Shown one piece after another: positions 53,757 through 63,438 of a stretch of 64,000 nt of DNA; position 1 is the stretch's first letter, and every line of letters begins with the position of its first letter. Both the position numbers and the translations under genes were made by a program. The DNA is taken from positions 5,084,001 through 5,148,000 of the forward strand of contig JAPNXP010000007.1 of the NCBI GenBank assembly GCA_028753945.1. The letters run 5' to 3'. This DNA comes from Hexactinellida sp. DTS-2022 (Eukaryota; Porifera; Hexactinellida). The notes beneath the pieces were generated by a model, which was not told the DNA's origin, searched no databases, and worked only from the letters and a program-made list of their open reading frames with translations.

Positions 53757-53943
53757 CAGTCACAACTCCGCTTAATAGAGTCACCTCGGGACCAGGTTGC
53801 TTTAACCCGATTAAGCGGAGAAATCTATTAACCGAAAATAATTTAAGCCAAAATGTAATTCCGTCCTATAAATCCTGCGAAATTTTGACCCGATTAAGCA
53901 GTGAAATCTATTAATCGGTGGCTCTAATAAGCGGAGCTGACTG
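53757..53943. mobile_element. TA-flanked MITE, CCGCTTAATAGAG family, copy 2
   Basis: 187 bp flanked by TA, starting CAGTCACAACTCCGCTTAAT and ending AATAAGCGGAGCTGACTG. Its interior matches 29519-29701 over most of its length with few changes, so the family was active fairly recently. Confidence 0.87.
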
Positions 53944-54311
53944 TAGTAGATAGATAATTATTATAACGTGGATTCCAATATTTTTGTTAAATCAAAGGCT
54001 GGAGTTCCTTATTAAGTGCTCTGTATAAAAAATTAATCAATCGTAAATGGTCATGGGTCATCGGTGCAAATTTATTTAATTGAATAAATAAAATGGACTC
54101 GAATCAAGTGATCCGGACCCTCTTTTTCCAAAGCTTTAATTTTTCCAATATCTTGGGATAATAACGTTTTACATGAGCTAATATTTTATACTTTGCCTTA
54201 AAGTAATTATCACATAAAGCATACAGGCTAAACATCTTGTGGTTTAGTAATTGAAGCTAGTTAACTCCACCTAATTTAAAGGCTAAGACACAACTGTGAG
54301 AGTAATAACAA

Positions 54312-54474
54312 GCATAGGCGTCGAAATATGAGGGTGGCCCTTCGGGCTGCCCGGTAAATGAAAAATTAGGGCTGCGCCAACTGCTTGAGGGCCGTAGTTC
54401 GACTCACCTCTATATGTTCTATACACGTGTACTATTATTTGGTCGGGTGCCCGGGTGGTTTACGACGCTTATAA
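54312..54474. mobile_element. Possible MITE with ATAGGCGTCGAAA ends
   Basis: ATAGGCGTCGAAAT at the left and TTTACGACGCTTAT at the right pair as imperfect inverted repeats. Internal GC-rich pieces (cgggctgcccgg; gggtgcccgggtgg) also pair. About 160 bp, GC-richer than its flanks. Boundaries approximate. Confidence 0.45.
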
Positions 54475-54597
54475 TAGCCAGTACCATATTTTGAGAAGAT
54501 ATTCGTAATCTAGTTTGGTACATGATACGAGTATATCATCTTATGCTCAAAAGTATATAAGAGTATGGAATAAACATAATTAAAGCATAGTATTTCG

Positions 54598-57234
54598 ATG
54601 TTTATAAAAGTAAATTCATTAATTTTGTCATTTTTCTTAATACTACAATGCCAGTTGTATGGAAAGACAGAAAATAACCAAATAAACATTGCAGGGTTGT
54701 ACTCGAACAATCAAGGTTTATGGCATGGAGAAGTAGTGAGAACACTGTCAGATATCGCAGTTGAATTAATTAAAGAAACAACAATATTGAACGGATATGA
54801 GCTTAAGGTAACGTGGAGAGCGTCCCAATGTAGCAGGGAGATTTCGCTAAATGAGTTTCTCGATATCATTAATGAAAAAGAAATTACATATCATTTCATA
54901 TTCGGTCCATCTTGTTCAACAGCAGCAGAGCCAGTGGGTGATTTAATACCAAACTATGGCCTCAATATGCTGACAACAACTTCGACTTCCCCATGGCTGG
55001 TAAAAGGGAACAGGTATCCTAACACATACCTAGGAATGCAAACATCTGATAAATTTGTTGTCGTGTATATGAAACTAATCGAGAAGTTAGAGTGGCACAG
55101 AATAGGAATCATAAATCAAGATACCGAACTTTTCAATAGTATCTATGAAGTCCTTAGTGATCAACTCAAAAGACGAGGCATAGGGTTTGACAATGAAATA
55201 ATATTTGATGCAACAGATAGAGAGGAAGTAGATAGAAAGTTAGAACGCTTAATTTATACGCAGAAATACAGAATCATCATAGCCAATTTCTATGAAGATA
55301 GCGCGTATCAGATATTCTGTCGAGCATCCAAATTGAAATACAGGCATCCTTACATTACGTGGATATTCCCATCTTGGTTCTCAAGAGACTGGGCAGAGGA
55401 TAATCACAATAGGACCTATGACGCAACAAGGAAGAATGAAACCTGTAGTAAACAAGAAATACATGACTTCATTGAAGGAGCGTTGGGAGTCGATAATATA
55501 ATTAGGTTAATTAATCACAATATGTCAGCCGTAGAAACTGAACAAATTTTCAAGCCGGAAACGATCACAGAATTCAACATCACACGTGGAGAACTATGGA
55601 ACAGAATTTACGACAAACTAGAAGCCAACAATGAGGGAATGATAGACCCAAACAGCGAAAAATATGCCATCTATGCGTTTGATGCAATGATTACATTGGC
55701 CAAGATATTCGATAAGGCACTCAAAGATGGAAGCAAAATACTCACCCATTTCGACTACCACGATAGGAACAAAACCAGTCAGAACAAACTCATAGCCAAA
55801 CATCTCATACAGTATATCTATAACATCGAATTCGAAGGTCTAACTGGGAAGGTATCCTATGGGGGCAGGTCCCGGAAGGAGAGCCCTGGGGAAATTGTGG
55901 AATACATAAATGGGAAAGAAGTGTTACTTGGGATTCTCAAATCAATTACCAAAGAAAATGTTGAGAATATAGACACCTATCAACATGATATTGAAGTGAT
56001 TAAGGAATTCAAAACGTGCGAAAAAGATGGAGAGAAGTGTGATGGAGTGGAACTACACAATCTACCCATCGTGGCAATAGTCATCACGTGTGCATTTGCA
56101 GCATGTGGAATAGTCTTCACAATCATCTTCCTGATAATCAACCTGTTCTATCGGAAGAAAAAGGTCGTCAAACTCAGTAGTCCACTTCTGAACACCATCA
56201 TCTTGTCCGGAGCACTGTTACAATGCATAGTGGCTGTGTTAGTGGTGCTAGACAACAGGCTGCTAGGTAGGAATCCAGACGACACATCCTCATGCATAGG
56301 TTGTACCATTCTGTGTCATCTCATTTGGTGGCTACCAGCATTGGCAAACGATCTCATATTCGGAACATTAGTTGGGAAGGCATTCAGAGTGTATAGGATA
56401 GCGATTCGGCAAGTCATTAGTAGAAGGGTGAAAAATATCGAAATATTGCTGTTCGTTTCTTTATTGTTGTTACTCGATACACTGTACACCATAGTATGGG
56501 CAGCCATTCCACAAATTCAACTGCAGTTCATAGCCCAAGGACCTCTGGAAACAGGTTATGATGAAATCGCCGATTTGAGGGCTCCGTTTTGGTACATCTT
56601 CTATTGTGCAGAGGGTGGCGATATCAATTCACCTGCAATAGCAATAAGATTTGTGTATATTCTTCTCAGGTGGATTCTCTACGGGATTGGTTTATATTTC
56701 GCATACCAAATACGGAAAATTAACATCCGTGGAGTGAATGAGTTTCAATCGATTACACTTGCAACATTAGCCACAGTCTTCTTTAATTTCGTCCGTATAA
56801 TTCTTGTAACCATGATACCTTCGGTAAATCTCATTGACACGGCTATTTCCCTGCTATCGATTAGCTACGTATTGGATACGGTCCTCGTGGTAAGCTTCAT
56901 ATTTATTCCTAAACTCTACTACATCTTAAAAGACCCGGAAGAGAAAAAGGTCTATGGAGGAGTTCACAATACCTCAGAGATCAGTGGTTTTGTTCAACAA
57001 CTTCAGAAAACAAAAATCGCTGACGAACTTATTAAACTGAAAGCTGAACGTGATAGCTTAATAATAGAAGTTAGCGAGCGCAAGGGATCAATTTCGCATC
57101 CCATAAATAAAGAATTAATGTTGCAAACAACGATAGAAGAAACGAGTGATCAAAGCAGCATAATGGAATTGGATGGATCCAATGTGGACAATGTCATCGT
57201 TAACGATTCAAGTGTAAGCCTATCTGAAAATTAA
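54598..57234 (+). CDS. GABA-B-like class C receptor 2
   Basis: 878 aa, single exon, ATG start. Signal peptide MFIKVNSLILSFFLILQC. The Venus-flytrap domain spans ~25-470 and the 7TM starts at ~490 (VAIVITCAFAACGIVFTIIF). Family motifs are SSCIGCTILCHLIWWLPALA and PFWYIFYCAEGGDINSPAIA. The tail has a coil (TKIADELIKLKAERDSL) and an acidic, Ser-rich end. It is only moderately similar to receptors 1, 3 and 4 outside the 7TM, so it is a second subtype. It is tail-to-tail with receptor 3 (610 bp apart). Its twin in the left arm has decayed (51490-52765). The ligand is unknown; GABA-B-type dimer signalling is inferred from family. Confidence 0.93.
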   Translation: MFIKVNSLILSFFLILQCQLYGKTENNQINIAGLYSNNQGLWHGEVVRTLSDIAVELIKETTILNGYELKVTWRASQCSREISLNEFLDIINEKEITYHFIFGPSCSTAAEPVGDLIPNYGLNMLTTTSTSPWLVKGNRYPNTYLGMQTSDKFVVVYMKLIEKLEWHRIGIINQDTELFNSIYEVLSDQLKRRGIGFDNEIIFDATDREEVDRKLERLIYTQKYRIIIANFYEDSAYQIFCRASKLKYRHPYITWIFPSWFSRDWAEDNHNRTYDATRKNETCSKQEIHDFIEGALGVDNIIRLINHNMSAVETEQIFKPETITEFNITRGELWNRIYDKLEANNEGMIDPNSEKYAIYAFDAMITLAKIFDKALKDGSKILTHFDYHDRNKTSQNKLIAKHLIQYIYNIEFEGLTGKVSYGGRSRKESPGEIVEYINGKEVLLGILKSITKENVENIDTYQHDIEVIKEFKTCEKDGEKCDGVELHNLPIVAIVITCAFAACGIVFTIIFLIINLFYRKKKVVKLSSPLLNTIILSGALLQCIVAVLVVLDNRLLGRNPDDTSSCIGCTILCHLIWWLPALANDLIFGTLVGKAFRVYRIAIRQVISRRVKNIEILLFVSLLLLLDTLYTIVWAAIPQIQLQFIAQGPLETGYDEIADLRAPFWYIFYCAEGGDINSPAIAIRFVYILLRWILYGIGLYFAYQIRKINIRGVNEFQSITLATLATVFFNFVRIILVTMIPSVNLIDTAISLLSISYVLDTVLVVSFIFIPKLYYILKDPEEKKVYGGVHNTSEISGFVQQLQKTKIADELIKLKAERDSLIIEVSERKGSISHPINKELMLQTTIEETSDQSSIMELDGSNVDNVIVNDSSVSLSEN

Positions 57235-57844
57235 ATGTTTAGTTATAAGGAAATAAGTGTGTGCCCCCTTAGTATTAGTATTATTTGTATAAATTCTTTA
57301 TTTTCCGAATGAATAATATTTTTGAATATAGTATTTATATGATAAAGCATAATTAATGAATCGTCGATTAGCTAATTGGGTTTGGGGTGTGGCCTTTGAA
57401 TGTTACCAATGTGACAGCCGGTTCACTTTTAATACAAATGGAAAAATCGAGATGTAGGGAGGGGGTATATAATTAAAAAATGGTAATCTACCAGAATACA
57501 GTATACTACGATTAATTTGAGAATAATTTGTCCTAATAAAATAAAAAATCTAAAATTACAGCTGTGCCAACACAGGTTGCATTGGAATATACCAAAGTAG
57601 TTAGATTAGAACTGGGGCACTATACAATAGTTCCTGGATAATAGTTCTCAATCTTAAACTGAGTCGATACCAGTTCCTCAATCAATTCTGAACAAACAAA
57701 CAAAATATTTTTTTGATTTAATATATACGTAAGATAAAATAATCAAAAGATATAGTACACACAAGAAAATATAAACAAACAAGCTCTTGTAGCTTCTAGG
57801 GGTTGTAAATTATAATAAAAACTTAGTTAAACTTCAAACTAAGT
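57235..57844. other. Shared 3' flank between tail-to-tail receptors (right copy)
   Basis: No gene. Inverse match of 50886-51489, with scattered substitutions and small indels. It serves as the 3' region for receptors 2 and 3. Confidence 0.6.
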
Positions 57845-60400
57845 TTAAGAATTCACCTTAGTATTTTCTTGATTTGGTGGGCCAATCCCATTGAGGTTTT
57901 CAGCGACGGTTTCGAACGGATCATCATTGATTTCAGTTTCAGTGGATTCTAAAATTGTTTGCGTTATTAAATCATCCTTTAGAAGTGTCGACGCAGACAT
58001 TTTGCATACGGTTAAATTCAAGCTATCGCGCTGACTTTTCACTCTATCGAGTTCGTCTTTTACCTTTGACATTTGAATACTATGTATTGCGCTAATATTG
58101 ATTTCTGAAGTGTTGTTCACGCCCGTGTATCTTTTCTTTTCATTCGGATCTCTAATTATGAAGTACAGTTTTGGAACGAATAAGAAACTAACGACGAGTA
58201 TAGTGTCCAACGCATAACTAATCGACAGAAGTGTAATGGCGCTGTCTATCAGTCCCACTGAAGGGATCATTGTTATGAGAATTATGCGGACTAAATTGAA
58301 GAAGATAGTGGCAAACGTTGCGAGTGTAATCGATTGAAACTCATTAACACCACGAATACTAATTTTGCGAATTTGAAATGCGAAATACATCCCGATTCCA
58401 TACAGAATCCATCTGAAGAGTATGTACACGAATCGCACGGCAATTGCAGGGGAATTTGGATCACCGCCTTCTGCGCAATAGAAGATGTACCAAAATGGAG
58501 AACCTGGCTGTCTTATGTCCACATACTCGGTTTCCAACGGCCCTTCAGCTATGAACTGGAATCTGAGCACTCCGATGGCTGCCCAAATAACTGAATACAA
58601 AGTATCCACTAACATCAACGCACCTATGGCCAGGAAAATATAAATTAGTTTCACGTTACTGCGAAGGGACCGACGAATCGCGATTGAATAAATACGAACT
58701 GCCTTCCCTATTAGAGTTCCGAATATCAAATCAGTGGCTAAAGCCGGCAACCACCACACCAAGTGACACAAGATGGTACATCCAACACATGGCACATTAT
58801 TCATTTGCTCCTCTGGTGTGCGATCGAGGAACCTATTGTCAATGAGGACAAGTATGGCTACACCGCACTGAAGACAGGCTCCGATTAGAAAAATTGTGTT
58901 TAGAATTGGGCTGCTATAACAAATCACTTTCTTTTTATGAAAGACTATGTTAAATACCAAGAAAAATAGTGAGAACACAAGCGCACATATGGCGATTATA
59001 ATGCCAATGACTAATGCGGGTGTCGGCAAGTGATGGAGTTCAACACCATCAAGGGGACCAGCTTCTTTCGCGAAAAACATGAAACTTACATTCCCGAATG
59101 GAACGTTCAACTCGCTTATACTCCTACTTACATTTCTAGCAATATTTTCGATGACTAGTCTTGATACGAAAACACCTTCGCTCTGGTATTCGAATAGTTC
59201 ACTACTTGAGAACCCTCGCGCTTGTCTATCATAGTTCACTTCACCCGTTAACCCAGCGAAATCGACCTGTGCCAGCGACGATATAAGTGATTGTTGTATT
59301 TCACTGTTTATTGTAGCATTGGCTTGTTCATGGTAATTAAATTGAGTTAAATCCAAACCGTTTTGTAAACTGGAATTGAATGCTATAGCGATCGAAAGCA
59401 GACTATTAACTACGTATGGCAGGTACTTTTCCACTGCTTCGTCGTTGACCATGTTGTTCTTTGTAAACATGCTCCATATTTCTTGCTGTTTTAGCCCTAA
59501 TATAGTATCCCTATTGTGGATAATGGTTTTATCTAACGTGGAGATGGAATCTGTTCCGAGGGAACCTTTCAAAACTGCTTCGATGTCACAACCCTGGCAG
59601 AACACACAATTTTTCCTACCGTTCTCAATCCAGCTTTTAGTGTACCATGCTGGTATCATCCAAGTGACATGTGGGTATATGTAACCTTTGAAGTACGCTC
59701 GACAAAGAACATTGTATGCTACTCCCTCGTAAAAGTTACCAATTATGACCTTGTATTTTTTTACCAAAAAAATACGATCCAGTAAATTATCAATTTCTGA
59801 AGGATCTTTCCCGTTGAGAATGCGTTCATTATCAAATGTGACATTTAATACTTTCAGTTCGTCTTCTAAGTTTAAAAAAATTGTATTAAATACACCTGTG
59901 TCCTGGTTTATAAGCGCTATCCTCCGCCAATTATAAAATTGAATCAACTTTACCCAAAGAACAACAAAGTTGTCGGATGTTGTTATGCCTAAAAATGTAT
60001 TCGGATACGTACTTGATGCCAGAACTGGTGAGGTAGCGGAATAAGCTACCATGTTGAGGTAATAATTAGGAATAATATCACCAACTGGTTCTGCTGAAAT
60101 CGAACATGCTGGGCCGAGTACGAAGTGATAGATGGAATCCCTAGATTGAATGAATTTCAGTAATTTATCCAGCGAAGATTTTCTTCTGCATTGAGAGTTT
60201 TTCCAATCAATCGTTAACTGGTGGTTGGGTAAAATATTTGTTGCATTATTAATTAAATCTTTAGTAAATTCGCCAATACTTTTAATTTGTGGGGCAGTCC
60301 AGTCACCATCTTTTGGGTAAAGTCCGGCTATTTTAATCACGTCACATCGACAAACGGTTGCTATATATATAGCAAGGTAACTCAGGATTGGGAATAACAT
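57845..60400 (-). CDS. GABA-B-like class C receptor 3
   Basis: 851 aa from the ATG at 60400, single exon. It has the same signal peptide, ligand domain, 7TM and coil-bearing tail (VKDELDRVKSQRDSL) as receptor 1. The first ~150 residues and the part after ~360 are almost identical to receptor 1. In between it differs at many positions (e.g. INQDTGVFNTIFLNLEDELK against ITQGQNTGLSLNFEDELK; VLKGSLGTDSISTL against ALKGSIGIDSITTL). The divergent part falls in the ligand-binding domain, so the two copies may differ in ligand response while sharing G-protein coupling (inference). Intact reading frame. Confidence 0.93.
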   Translation of the reverse strand: MLFPILSYLAIYIATVCRCDVIKIAGLYPKDGDWTAPQIKSIGEFTKDLINNATNILPNHQLTIDWKNSQCRRKSSLDKLLKFIQSRDSIYHFVLGPACSISAEPVGDIIPNYYLNMVAYSATSPVLASSTYPNTFLGITTSDNFVVLWVKLIQFYNWRRIALINQDTGVFNTIFLNLEDELKVLNVTFDNERILNGKDPSEIDNLLDRIFLVKKYKVIIGNFYEGVAYNVLCRAYFKGYIYPHVTWMIPAWYTKSWIENGRKNCVFCQGCDIEAVLKGSLGTDSISTLDKTIIHNRDTILGLKQQEIWSMFTKNNMVNDEAVEKYLPYVVNSLLSIAIAFNSSLQNGLDLTQFNYHEQANATINSEIQQSLISSLAQVDFAGLTGEVNYDRQARGFSSSELFEYQSEGVFVSRLVIENIARNVSRSISELNVPFGNVSFMFFAKEAGPLDGVELHHLPTPALVIGIIIAICALVFSLFFLVFNIVFHKKKVICYSSPILNTIFLIGACLQCGVAILVLIDNRFLDRTPEEQMNNVPCVGCTILCHLVWWLPALATDLIFGTLIGKAVRIYSIAIRRSLRSNVKLIYIFLAIGALMLVDTLYSVIWAAIGVLRFQFIAEGPLETEYVDIRQPGSPFWYIFYCAEGGDPNSPAIAVRFVYILFRWILYGIGMYFAFQIRKISIRGVNEFQSITLATFATIFFNLVRIILITMIPSVGLIDSAITLLSISYALDTILVVSFLFVPKLYFIIRDPNEKKRYTGVNNTSEINISAIHSIQMSKVKDELDRVKSQRDSLNLTVCKMSASTLLKDDLITQTILESTETEINDDPFETVAENLNGIGPPNQENTKVNS

Positions 60401-60924
60401 TTGTCCGGAAAACGATAAATACTTAATCAAATAAATTATAATGAGTATGTTTATTAAGTTGCTCGGGCTTTTATAGTCTCAAATAGTTATTCTTCAGTTA
60501 GTATGATCAACTATCAACTATACTCCTAGAATTGTATAGAAGATACAATCTTGAAACTCTATATCAGTATTTCTATCATTTTCCATTTTCTAAATATTAT
60601 AAAAATTATCAGAAACTTGCCTGTGTTTTGGAAGATTAATCTCACATAGTATAAAAAATATTTTTAGTGTAAATCATATTAATGATGTATTACACCCAAG
60701 TATAGTTCGATTAGAAGGAATTTTAATTTACCATACAAATGATCTATTGTACTCGTGTACTTTTACCAGGGAGGGCTTTAAATAATATGATAGGCTAGTG
60801 AAATTTGATCAAATTTAAATTAGATAAACTCATTAATTTTCAAAAACAATATTGGACTCTGCCTACATTATATCTTTAGATATAAAGGTAAATAAATTTG
60901 ATAGTGTAGAACAATCTTCATGAA
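60401..60924. promoter_or_regulatory. Divergent region between receptors 3 and 4
   Basis: The left ~440 bp mirror the receptor 1 flank (47896-48335). The receptor 3 core-promoter-like ttgctcgggcttttatagtc is at 60461-60480. The last ~85 bp before receptor 4 are unique. No ORF. Confidence 0.55.
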
Positions 60925-63438
60925 ATGTTACTAAAGTATCCATCGCTAAAGAGTCAATTGTTATTTGTGCTCATAAGTAGTCTTGTACTCTCAATCAGTA
61001 ATTGTAATGTCATTAACATAGCAGGGCTATACCCTGAAAATGGAGATTGGATTGCACCACAAATGAGAAATATCACTGAATTCGCAAAAGATCTAGTTAA
61101 CAGTGCAACGAATATTCTTCCCAATCATCAGTTGAGCATTGATTGGGAAAATACACAATGTATGAGAAAGGCTTCGGTAAATAAAATACTAAATTTCATT
61201 CAAAGGCCGAAAATATATCACTTTGTATTTGGCCCCGCATGTTCAATATCAGCAGAACCAGTAGCGGACATAATACCAACGTATTTTCTAAACATGATAG
61301 CGTATTCCGCAACCTCGCCAGATCTTGCATCGGAAGCATATCCTAATACATTTCTTGGAGTGCAAACCTATAATAGTTTTGTGGTCGTTTGGGTTAAGCT
61401 GATTCAATTTTATGTATGGCGAAGAGTTGCAATTATGGGTCAGGATAGCGGAATATTCAACCGAGTCAGTGAAAACTTCGAAGAAGAACTGAAAGTAACC
61501 AATGTCATATTTGATAGTGAACGCATTCTGGACGGGGATGATGAAACAGAAATTGATAACAAACTGGATCGTTTATTTTTGTCAAAAAAATATAAGGTCA
61601 TATTTGGTAACTTTTACGAGGGAGTAGCATACAATGTTCTTTGTCGAGCGTACTTCAAAGGTTACATTTACCCACATGTTACTTGGATGCTACCAGCATG
61701 GTACACCATAAACTGGATTGAGGAAGGTAGGAAAAATTGCATGTTTTGTCAGGGTTGTGACATAGAAGCGGCATTGAAAGGTTCCATCGGAATAGATTCC
61801 GTCACAACGTTAAATAAAACAATTAGCCACAACAGCGATACTGTGTTAGGTCTCAAACAACAACAATTATGGAGCATGTTTACTGAGAACAACATTGTCC
61901 TCGACGAAGCAGTGGAAAAGTACCTGCCATACGCATTTGATAGTCTGCTTTCGATCGCTATAGCATTCAATTCGAGTTTACAAAACGGATTGGATTTAAC
62001 TCAATTTAATTACCATGAACAAGCCAATGCTACAATAAACAGCGAAATACAACAATCACTTATATCGTCGCTGGCACAGGTCGATTTCGCTGGGTTAACG
62101 GGTGAAGTGAACTATGAGAGACAATCGCGAGGGTTCTCAAGTGGTGAACTATTTGAGTATCAAAGCGATGGTATTTTCGCATCAAGACTAGTCATCCCAT
62201 ATATTGCGAGGAATATAAGTAAGAGCATAAGCGAGTTGAACGTTCCATTCGATAATGTGAATTTCGTGTTTTTCGCGAAAGAAGCAGGTCCCCTAGATGG
62301 TGTTGAACTCCATCACTTGCCAACAGCCGCATTAATCATTGCCATTATAATCGCCATATGTGCGCTTGTGTTCTCACTATTCTTCTTGGTAATTAACATA
62401 GTCTTTCAAAAAAAGAAAGTGATCCGATATAGCAGTCCAATTCTGAATGCGGTTATATTAATCGGAGCCTGTCTTCAGTGCGGTGTAGCTATACTTGTCC
62501 TCATTGACAATAGGTTCCTCGATCGCACACCGGAGGATCAACTGAATAATGTGCCATGTGTTGGATGTACCATCTTGTGTCACTTGGTGTGGTGGTTGCC
62601 AGCTTTAGCCACTGATTTGATATTCGGGACTCTAATAGGGAAGGGAGTTCGAGTGTATTGGATCGCGGTACGTAAATCACTTAAGAATAACATAAAAATA
62701 ATTTATATTTTTCTGGCCATAGGTGCGTTGATGTTGGTGGATACTTTGTATTCAGTTATTTGGGCAGCCATCGGAGTGCTCAGATTCCAGTTCATAGCTG
62801 AAGGACCGTTGGAAACCGAGTATGTGGACATAAGACAGCCGGGTTCTCCATTTTGGTACATCTTCTATTGCGCAGAAGGCGGTGATCCAAATTCCCCTGC
62901 AATTGCCGTGCGATTCGTGTACATACTCTTCAGATGGATTCTTTATGGAATCGGGATGTATTTCGCATTTCAAATTCGCAAAATTAAAATTCGTGGTGTT
63001 AATGAATTCCAATCGATTACACTCGCAACGTTATCGACAGTTTTCCTCAATTTAGTCCGCATCATTCTCATAACGATGATTCCTTCCGTGAGACTGATAG
63101 ACATAGCCATAACACTTCTGTCGATAAGTTATGCATTGGACACTATACTCGTCGTTAGTTTCATATTCGTTCCAAAACTGTACTTCATAATTAGAGATCC
63201 GAATGAAAAGAAAAACTACACTGGGGTCTATAACAATTCGAATTTAGAAAAAGCATTGGAATTGCACGTTGTTAAAGATGAACTCGATAAAACGAGAAAA
63301 GAACGTGATTATTTAACTGATAAGATACGCAAATTGTCAACACCATCGGTATCGGTTCTATCAGATTTGCCAACACCAACCATTGAAGAAACGCCCGAAA
63401 CAGATCATATGCTAGGGAACAAACACTTCGATAAGTAA
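60925..63438 (+). CDS. GABA-B-like class C receptor 4
   Basis: 837 aa, single exon, ATG start, signal peptide MLLKYPSLKSQLLFVLISSL with a cleavable SISNC region. The domain plan is as in receptors 1 and 3. The N-terminal ~200 residues are clearly diverged from them. From about residue 215 onward long stretches are near-identical to receptor 1 (AFKxx-type FYEGVAYNVLCRAYFKG; GLKQQQLWSMFTENNIVLDE). The tail is distinct and shorter (LHVVKDELDKTRKERDYL, then Thr/Pro-rich). Divergent to receptor 3. Intact. The ligand is unknown. Confidence 0.93.
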   Translation: MLLKYPSLKSQLLFVLISSLVLSISNCNVINIAGLYPENGDWIAPQMRNITEFAKDLVNSATNILPNHQLSIDWENTQCMRKASVNKILNFIQRPKIYHFVFGPACSISAEPVADIIPTYFLNMIAYSATSPDLASEAYPNTFLGVQTYNSFVVVWVKLIQFYVWRRVAIMGQDSGIFNRVSENFEEELKVTNVIFDSERILDGDDETEIDNKLDRLFLSKKYKVIFGNFYEGVAYNVLCRAYFKGYIYPHVTWMLPAWYTINWIEEGRKNCMFCQGCDIEAALKGSIGIDSVTTLNKTISHNSDTVLGLKQQQLWSMFTENNIVLDEAVEKYLPYAFDSLLSIAIAFNSSLQNGLDLTQFNYHEQANATINSEIQQSLISSLAQVDFAGLTGEVNYERQSRGFSSGELFEYQSDGIFASRLVIPYIARNISKSISELNVPFDNVNFVFFAKEAGPLDGVELHHLPTAALIIAIIIAICALVFSLFFLVINIVFQKKKVIRYSSPILNAVILIGACLQCGVAILVLIDNRFLDRTPEDQLNNVPCVGCTILCHLVWWLPALATDLIFGTLIGKGVRVYWIAVRKSLKNNIKIIYIFLAIGALMLVDTLYSVIWAAIGVLRFQFIAEGPLETEYVDIRQPGSPFWYIFYCAEGGDPNSPAIAVRFVYILFRWILYGIGMYFAFQIRKIKIRGVNEFQSITLATLSTVFLNLVRIILITMIPSVRLIDIAITLLSISYALDTILVVSFIFVPKLYFIIRDPNEKKNYTGVYNNSNLEKALELHVVKDELDKTRKERDYLTDKIRKLSTPSVSVLSDLPTPTIEETPETDHMLGNKHFDK

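Larger units (their letters stand above)
52766..54597. other. Central spacer of the inverted duplication
   Basis: 1.8 kb with no supported gene. It holds a MITE (53757-53943), a probable second one (54312-54474) and AT-rich unique sequence. It should include the receptor 2 promoter; aagtatataagagtatggaa at 54551-54570, about 30-45 bp upstream of the ATG, is TATA-like. Confidence 0.55.
56400..60838. repeat. Right arm of the large inverted duplication
   Basis: Reverse-complement counterpart of 47897-52213. It contains the 7TM half of receptor 2, the shared 3' flank, all of receptor 3 and its 5' flank. The outer edge at 60838 is sharp (cattaattt, then unrelated sequence). Confidence 0.83.
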
